Below are positions 58,411 to 64,000 of a stretch of 64,000 nucleotides of DNA, piece by piece. The DNA is from Paraphysomonas bandaiensis (lineage: Eukaryota > Chrysophyceae): the NCBI GenBank assembly GCA_965644295.1, contig CBFFRP010000280.1:124001-188000 (forward strand), read 5' to 3'. A model generated the notes under the pieces. It worked only from the letters and a program-made list of their open reading frames with translations. It did no database searches and was not told the DNA's origin. Each line of letters begins with the position of its first letter. Positions within the stretch are counted from its first letter, which is position 1. Made by a program: the position numbers and the translations under genes.

Positions 58411-60111
58411 ATTAACTACTGTAAATATATTCGAATTCGGCCAATGTATTACATGTCGTACAAGGTAACACATTGTCTCACGGTGATCGCATATTCATAG
58501 CATTCTACGAAATGTTGTATCATGTAACTCCACAAGATTCCACTATACATCATCAACTGGATTAATCTGCAATGAGTGCCTACGGATAAAAGCTTTAAAC
58601 GCTTGTTCTATATCTGGTACTGACATTGGGACGGTACAACTTAATAATTTAACATTAAAATTACTCATGAACAAATAGTTAAATATTGTGATAAACATAT
58701 CTCATCTTATGTTGTCTTTCACTAAATTTATATCATCGCTAATACTAATCAATATTATTATCTTAGAATAATCAATATATTTCAATAACATAATTCATAT
58801 AATTCATTTCTTCATTTAACACTGCGTTCAACTACTGTAGTCTTTAAGTAACAGTCATCGTTCAAATACCTTAAATACAGCGTTCAATTGCTACAAAAAA
58901 GCTAAGCTCAACATTATACTACTGCCTATCATATACATACACTGATAGGCTTTCCTCAGAGTGTACGTCCAAAGGATTCATCTACTTTATATGACAGAAA
59001 GGAATTAGGAAACTGTTGAGAACTAGCTTATGCCTTATATTAATCAGCATAACTGCTGCATTGTTATTACTTATTCTATTCCTTACTGTATACATATTGA
59101 ATGTGCAGAAGTTTATGATACTAGTATGTCAATGACACTTCACCAGGGTGATATATAGAAGTTCCATCGGAATCTAATAAGTGTTTATTATAACAGCAAG
59201 TGAGTAATTGACCACGTTGACTCTTCTCTTCATACTAAAACTCCACAACATAAAACGTCCATAATTTCTTTATTCAGACGTGCCATGCAGCTGTTTGATC
59301 ACTGCGTTATGTGCTTATAAGAAATTATTCCGACTCATATGTGAATCGAAGAAACTGCTACTCTCACATATGATACTTACTATACTCACGGGGTGTGTTA
59401 CGATTTCACTCTCTCGCAGTGAACTCCAACACTTGCTACCATGTCACAATCTTTCATACTGCTCTCCATCAAGAGCTTCATGGGAAAAATTAAAGGTTTT
59501 CAACTCCACGTCCACCACTAGGGTGCAGAGCATCTGTGTATGCATGCATGTCACCCATTTGGCCCACCCAGCCGTCATAGAGCTGCTATGATTGCCATTT
59601 TTTTGCATTACTGTGTAGATATACGTATACGCTATGCTGCATGCAGTGTATCAGTGTCGGATGTATCATTCTTGATTTGCTCACAGACGCACAGAGAGTA
59701 GCTAACACTGTTATTGGGAAAACACGCGTCCCGAGCAGCACATCACAGTTGATATCTAGATATCTAAGATTTTTGTAGATTCTCCAGTTTTTCCACAAAA
59801 TACTCTGAAATATAGATCCACTAAACTCCACTTTGTCAATATACAAAAAACTCCTTCTGGAATAAATCCAATGGACCAATTATATATTCGAACCGTAAAT
59901 CAATTGGACTACAATCGTGGGAGTGGGTCCGGGTGAGTATGATGATCTTCAGTGTCAGTATGACGTAAGAATCAGCTAATTTCCACACCTCTAATTTTTC
60001 ATATACAAAAATACGTAAAGTCTTGACAGCATCTGCTCGTCACACATCTTGCTTATCACTATTAACAACTGCCATAATTACTGTCTTCCACACTCATTAC
60101 ATAATAACAAC
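58411..60111. other. AT-rich intergenic region
   Basis: About 1.7 kb without a gene I can support. Near 59615-59655 there are GTATAC and TGCATGCA palindromes, about 450 bases before the carbonic anhydrase start. Confidence 0.4.
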
Positions 60112-61204
60112 ATGAGAAAATCAGTACAGATTGTACGTAATCTTCCCCTGGGTATGACTGGATATCGAGGAGTGTGGAGGGGCTTATCTAGCTTCCCAGT
60201 TGATAGTAATGGAAAGGACTCATCTTGTTCGTGTTGCGGAGGGGATCATCCCACTCATCAACATAAATTCGACTCTTTTACGGCGGAGAAGAAAAATAGT
60301 CCTGTATGGGAGTCAGTCAGAGTAAGTGACTCCATTCATTCATATCACTTATGATTCTAACTGTATAATGCATACAGTCATTCAGTACCACAACTGACTC
60401 ATTTGATTCAGTGGCATCTGGTGCGCTGACTGGTAATGATGACACCTACACAACTTATGATGGCGAAACAATTGATATTTCAAATGTGGAGGATCCTGAC
60501 ATCGCAAAATTGCTCCAGAATAATAGAGATTGGGTGGAGCGAGAAAAGAACAGTGATCCCAATTTTTTCAAGAAAATTGGAGCTAAACAAGTACCAAAGT
60601 ATTTGTAAGTATTTAATAATATAGTGTTTGTGCGGAGACTTACTCGTCGATTTCAACTTGTAGGTATATCGGGTGTTCGGATAGCCGCGTTCCTGCTAAT
60701 CAAATCCTGGGTCTTGGTCCTGGGGAGGTATTCGTGCATCGCAACGTCGGAAATCTTGTTATTGGGTCTGATCTTAACGTTTTATCGGTCGTTGAGTTTG
60801 CGGTCAATGTTCTTGAGGTGCAACATATAATAGTAACTGGACATTACGACTGTGGAGCAGTCCGAGCGGCAATGACTACTCAGGATCTCGGCCTGCTGGA
60901 GAACTGGATTCGTCATATTCGAGATGTTCACCGCATGCATCACTCCAGCATGGATATGATTTCTGACGATGAACTCCGCCACAAGCGCCTTGTTGAGCTA
61001 AGTGTGATCGAGCAGTGCGTAAATCTTTTCAAAATCGCTGCTGTACAGAAAAAGCGTAAGGAGTACCACGGGAAGAAGGGTAGCCCTGTGTTCCCCAAAG
61101 TTCACGCCATGGTATTCGACCCTAAAGTGGGTTTGTTGAAAAAACTACCTGTCAATTTTAAGAACATTATCCGTAATTATCAGCACATATACAATCTTTA
61201 CTAA
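60112..61204 (+). CDS. Beta-class carbonic anhydrase
   Basis: Beta carbonic anhydrases interconvert carbon dioxide and bicarbonate using zinc bound by two Cys and one His. Three exons, 60112-60321, 60378-60604 and 60664-61204, with introns of 56 and 59 nt and matched phases, give 325 residues. The zinc and catalytic motifs are complete: IGCSDSRVPANQILGLGPGE (the Cys and the Asp-Arg dyad) and TGHYDCGAVRAAM (His and second Cys). The first motif is split by the second intron. The body continues with FVHRNVGNLV, LSVVEFAVNVLEV and ELSVIEQCVNL. The N-terminal 100 residues are an extension: the first 30 are basic and hydroxylated (MRKSVQIVRNLPLGMTGYRG), like a mitochondrial targeting sequence, and are followed by a Cys/His patch (CSCCGGDHPTHQHKF) not usual for the family. 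Confidence 0.95.
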
Positions 61205-62264
61205 TTCGATTGTGTGTTTGGGATGGCGTCGAGTACATTGACTGATTTTGGTATTGAATTGGTACTAAGAGGGAATTAATATCGTGCAATATTTTGATAT
61301 ATACTTTCTCTCTAATTAAAGGAAGATTTTCTTGACATGCCACTGATTTAAGTGTTTAACGCACCTACATATTGTTACTTCGATACTATACTAGATGTAT
61401 TTTCTGTAGGCTATCATTGTCATTTCATATTCTGATAACGAATTCGCAGATAATACAAATCGCCAAGTTTAACAATTTCTAACAAAGTGAGCAAAAGCAC
61501 AGCACTCAATTAAAATGGCGATGAACCTATCTTATCATTCGTTGAAACTCGCCACCTTAATTAGCTGCACCGCAATCACGCAATCACAATACTATTCCAT
61601 TTATCTTACACATTTCATAATACGTCGTCAAGTCTGTATAACGCAGCTTTCGACTTCTGAATTCATCACTAACAGTTATAAACCAGATCTCTTACACTAT
61701 AATGTTTACTTGCTCGACTTTAAGTCATAATTTACATTACAAAATTAACACGACTTTGTCGACCGAAACGCTATTGCGCAATTACCAACATTCTGCTGGC
61801 CTCAGCATAGATGAAACCTCAACACAATCCTCGTCGTCCAGAAGGGCTCTCTTGCAGAAGAAAATATGTATCTATATCTACAGTTTGATCGCCAGTCTAT
61901 GTGCTCTCTACCCAATGGTACTTCGCCTCTATTTGTTGTGAACGCTTTGATATACTGGATGAAGTGTTAAACTTCGTGCACTTTATCCATCTAGGAAGAA
62001 TATAGCAGATAACGCCCCCACCAAGTGATACAACTTGTAGACTGCTGTAGACTCTAGATCATCATCATAGTCGCATTATCCCGCCATATGGTAACATAAG
62101 AGTCATTGGAATATACACTGCCAGTCTCATCCAACAGCATACGTACAGATAATTATAAACTCCCTCATGAGTGTCTTGCTCGGTGTATGTTGCTGACAGG
62201 GTCAAGGCAGAGGTGACCTCAACTGCCAGTATCTTCAGCATATCTGAACATGCGGCATACCTCC
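61205..62264. other. Intergenic region
   Basis: Short reading frames at 61515-61940 have no recognisable domain. I see nothing supportable. Confidence 0.4.
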
Positions 62265-62420
62265 ATATACAGTACTGTATACATGCGACACTGTACATAG
62301 CATATACTGTCTGTATACTGTATACTACAACTGCATATGCTCCACACACACCACATATATACGTACCTACAGTATACTATGATCGTCCTGCTGTACATAC
62401 AGCAGCCATATCATACAGTA
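62265..62420 (+). promoter_or_regulatory. GTATAC/GTAC cluster upstream of the 7TM-RGS gene
   Basis: CAGTACTGTATAC, CTGTACATAG, CTGTATACTGTATAC, CAGTATACTATG and CTGTACATACAGCAG lie within 155 bases, 200-350 bases before the start codon at 62619. This is the densest cluster of the recurrent motif in the window. Promoter function is inferred. Confidence 0.45.
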
Positions 62421-62618
62421 GTATCCTGCCTGTTTAAACGTGTGTATCACATGAGTAGATGGTAGTGTTCATATATATCATACAGCAAGAGTCTCAATGA
62501 AAGCTATGAGCAGTGGAATTAATATCTGTCTGAATGGAGTATCAGACAGTGTTTACATGTGAAGCGTTTAATCACAGTTGTTTGTATATCACTCTTCAAT
62601 CATCAGTACATCCACACA

Positions 62619-64000
62619 ATGAAATCCAGTGATATCATCTCATTATGTATTAACAGCCTGTTATTTGTGGCGTACATTACCATATCAATGTATTTGCTTC
62701 ATTATTACCATTGTCGTCGTACTGAATATTATGTCAAGGCACGCGGTGTCAAAATGCTCATGCATTACGGTAAGTGTTTCATAGATCTTCGTGATGATCG
62801 GCGTTATGTTTGTGTTTTTAGGTATAGTTAATACAATTGTAGTCAGTATTCTTATTGCTAGTGTACAGTGGAATGTATTCCCTTGCGAAGTAATTCATAT
62901 AGTTGGTTTCTTATTCCCATCCCTCTTCATGGTACCAGTTATTATCCGTGCTATTAAAGTTATCGCCATATATGAAGATAATCGCCTTGTATTGAAATAT
63001 ATAAAATTTCGGTACATGTTTCCTATTATCGTAATACTCAATGGGAGTTTGGGGACAATTGGCTCAGTTACCAGTCGCAGTCTCAACGATGAGTTGGTTA
63101 CCTACAACGATACGTGCATTATTTTTCATCATTGGATATATTTTGTCATCGTACTGGTATTTTTTAAAACAATTATGGTTAGCCTATATGTACGTTTGCG
63201 GACCGTTCATGACAGATTTCATGTCGCTCGGGAGCTGGCAGGCCACTTTCTAGTATTTACAACGTTTTCGGTGTGTTACATCACAGTAGTAGTTCTCGTT
63301 AACTTTCGGGTTGTAACTGCAATGGGGATCGCGAGAGTAGTTGCACCTCAGTACTGTGTCGTGGTGGTAGGAGTCGTGGGAATGTATCTTTCATTTGTGG
63401 AACCAATCCGAATGGGTTTTTACAACAGCAATATATCTGTTGGTAGCAACTCAGTATTAAATACTACTTCAACGTCGCCCATAATGTCACATGCATACGA
63501 TTATCCCCCTGAGACCTCTGTGAATATAGGTGACCTAATGCGTGACCCTCGTATGAAAGAAGGGCTATATATAGTTTCTAAACGTGCATTGTGCCCAGAG
63601 TTGATCCACTTCCTCGATGACACGATTGCATACAAGGATGAGGCGCTCTCATTGATGGAAGGTAGTAACCCACTATCTTTTCGGTCTGAGAGAGATTTGT
63701 CACCCTCGACGCCTCCTGATATCGAGAAGCCGTTGCAGTGTACGCCTCCCCGGGCTACTTTACACACTATTGAGTTAGAGGGCAGGGAAAGAGAAACTGT
63801 CCACAACAGGTCAGTTTCAATAATCGAGTTCGTGTCTCGGATACAGTCGCTGTCTAGCGCTGTTTCCTCCACTCAAAGAGAGGGAATTGAATTAGATTCT
63901 CTAACCGAAAATCTGCACGATAGTTATTTGAGCATTATTCACACTTATGTGGAAAGTAATTCTCCGCAGGAAGTAAATCTCAGTTTCGCCGCACGCATGG
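62619..64000 (+). CDS. Seven-transmembrane receptor fused to an RGS domain, 3' end outside window
   Basis: Exon 1 is 62619-62769, then a 52-nt intron; exon 2 runs from 62822 past the right edge, giving at least 443 residues. The first 270 residues hold about seven hydrophobic segments (for example SLLFVAYITISMYLLHYYH, IVNTIVVSILIASV, WIYFVIVLVFFKTIMVSLYV, YCVVVVGVVGMYLSFVEPI). After the last helix an RGS domain begins near residue 290 (MKEGLYIVSKRALCPELIHF, then LDDTIAYKDE) and resumes after a Ser/Pro-rich insertion of about 80 residues with SYLSIIHTYVESNSPQEVNL, matching the later RGS helices. RGS domains speed GTP hydrolysis by G-alpha. 7TM-RGS fusions are known from plants (AtRGS1) and several protist lineages and are not typical of animals. 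The ligand is unknown. I chose the ATG at 62619 because it directly precedes the first hydrophobic helix. Confidence 0.82.

Noticed and set aside
61515-61941. Two short plus-strand frames between carbonic anhydrase and the 7TM-RGS gene
   Set aside because: No domain, no promoter cluster and no splice logic joining them.

Overview
The window is nuclear DNA from a eukaryote with a compact, AT-rich genome. Many protein-coding genes are cut by very short introns. Those I could place exactly are mostly 44-68 nt, nearly all GT-AG, some with a CTAAC-like branch sequence. I could not fix the taxon. A Cys-loop ligand-gated channel, a 7TM-RGS receptor, a PDZ domain, ferlin-type DysF/C2 domains, an HPS5/TECPR2-type protein, Crinkler/RHS-type elements and a Mutator-like transposon together suggest a unicellular eukaryote or an early-branching animal relative rather than a bilaterian, plant or yeast. 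All exon joins were read by eye from splice signals, frame and family similarity, with no transcript evidence.

Layout. 1-489: 3' end of a proline iminopeptidase-like gene. 1662-2596: LYAR-like nucleolar protein. 3385-4044 (-): NAC-alpha, with a 165-bp duplication at its 3' end. 4660-6155: pentameric ligand-gated ion channel. 7042-13362 (-): about 2070-residue HPS5/TECPR2-like beta-propeller protein carrying a PDZ domain. 14823-17363 (-): unrecognised 11-exon gene. 17364-26768 is accessory territory: a GC-rich dispersed repeat, a broken Crinkler-like NTPase/nuclease gene, a small dsRNA-binding-domain gene and a complete 2.3-kb Mutator-like element with a 9-bp target duplication. 27383-29245 (-): unrecognised two-exon gene. 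31056-31748 (-): Mpv17/PMP22 family. 33018-34799 (-): ferrochelatase, divergent from an auxilin-type J-domain gene at 35278-36540. 36960-40728 is a second accessory block: another copy of the GC-rich repeat, a second broken Crinkler-like gene, and three head-to-tail copies of its 690-bp nuclease end. 41424-43856 (-): ZZ+RING ubiquitin ligase. 44547-46393: coiled-coil gene preceded by an ATGT microsatellite. 48598-50117 (-): ankyrin-repeat protein. 50617-58410: large DysF-C2-helical-C2 protein. 60112-61204: beta-carbonic anhydrase. 62619 to the right edge: 7TM-RGS receptor.

The genes do not form an operon or an obvious pathway. Themes do recur: membrane trafficking (HPS5/TECPR2-like, J-domain, DysF/C2), signalling (Cys-loop channel, 7TM-RGS) and housekeeping (NAC-alpha, LYAR, ferrochelatase, carbonic anhydrase). 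Two patterns cut across genes. Clusters of GTAC/GTATAC palindromes with CAGCAG stretches lie roughly 60-350 bp upstream of several unrelated start codons and look like a shared promoter architecture. Selfish-element debris (Crinkler/RHS, GC-rich repeat, Mutator-like element) is confined to two blocks.
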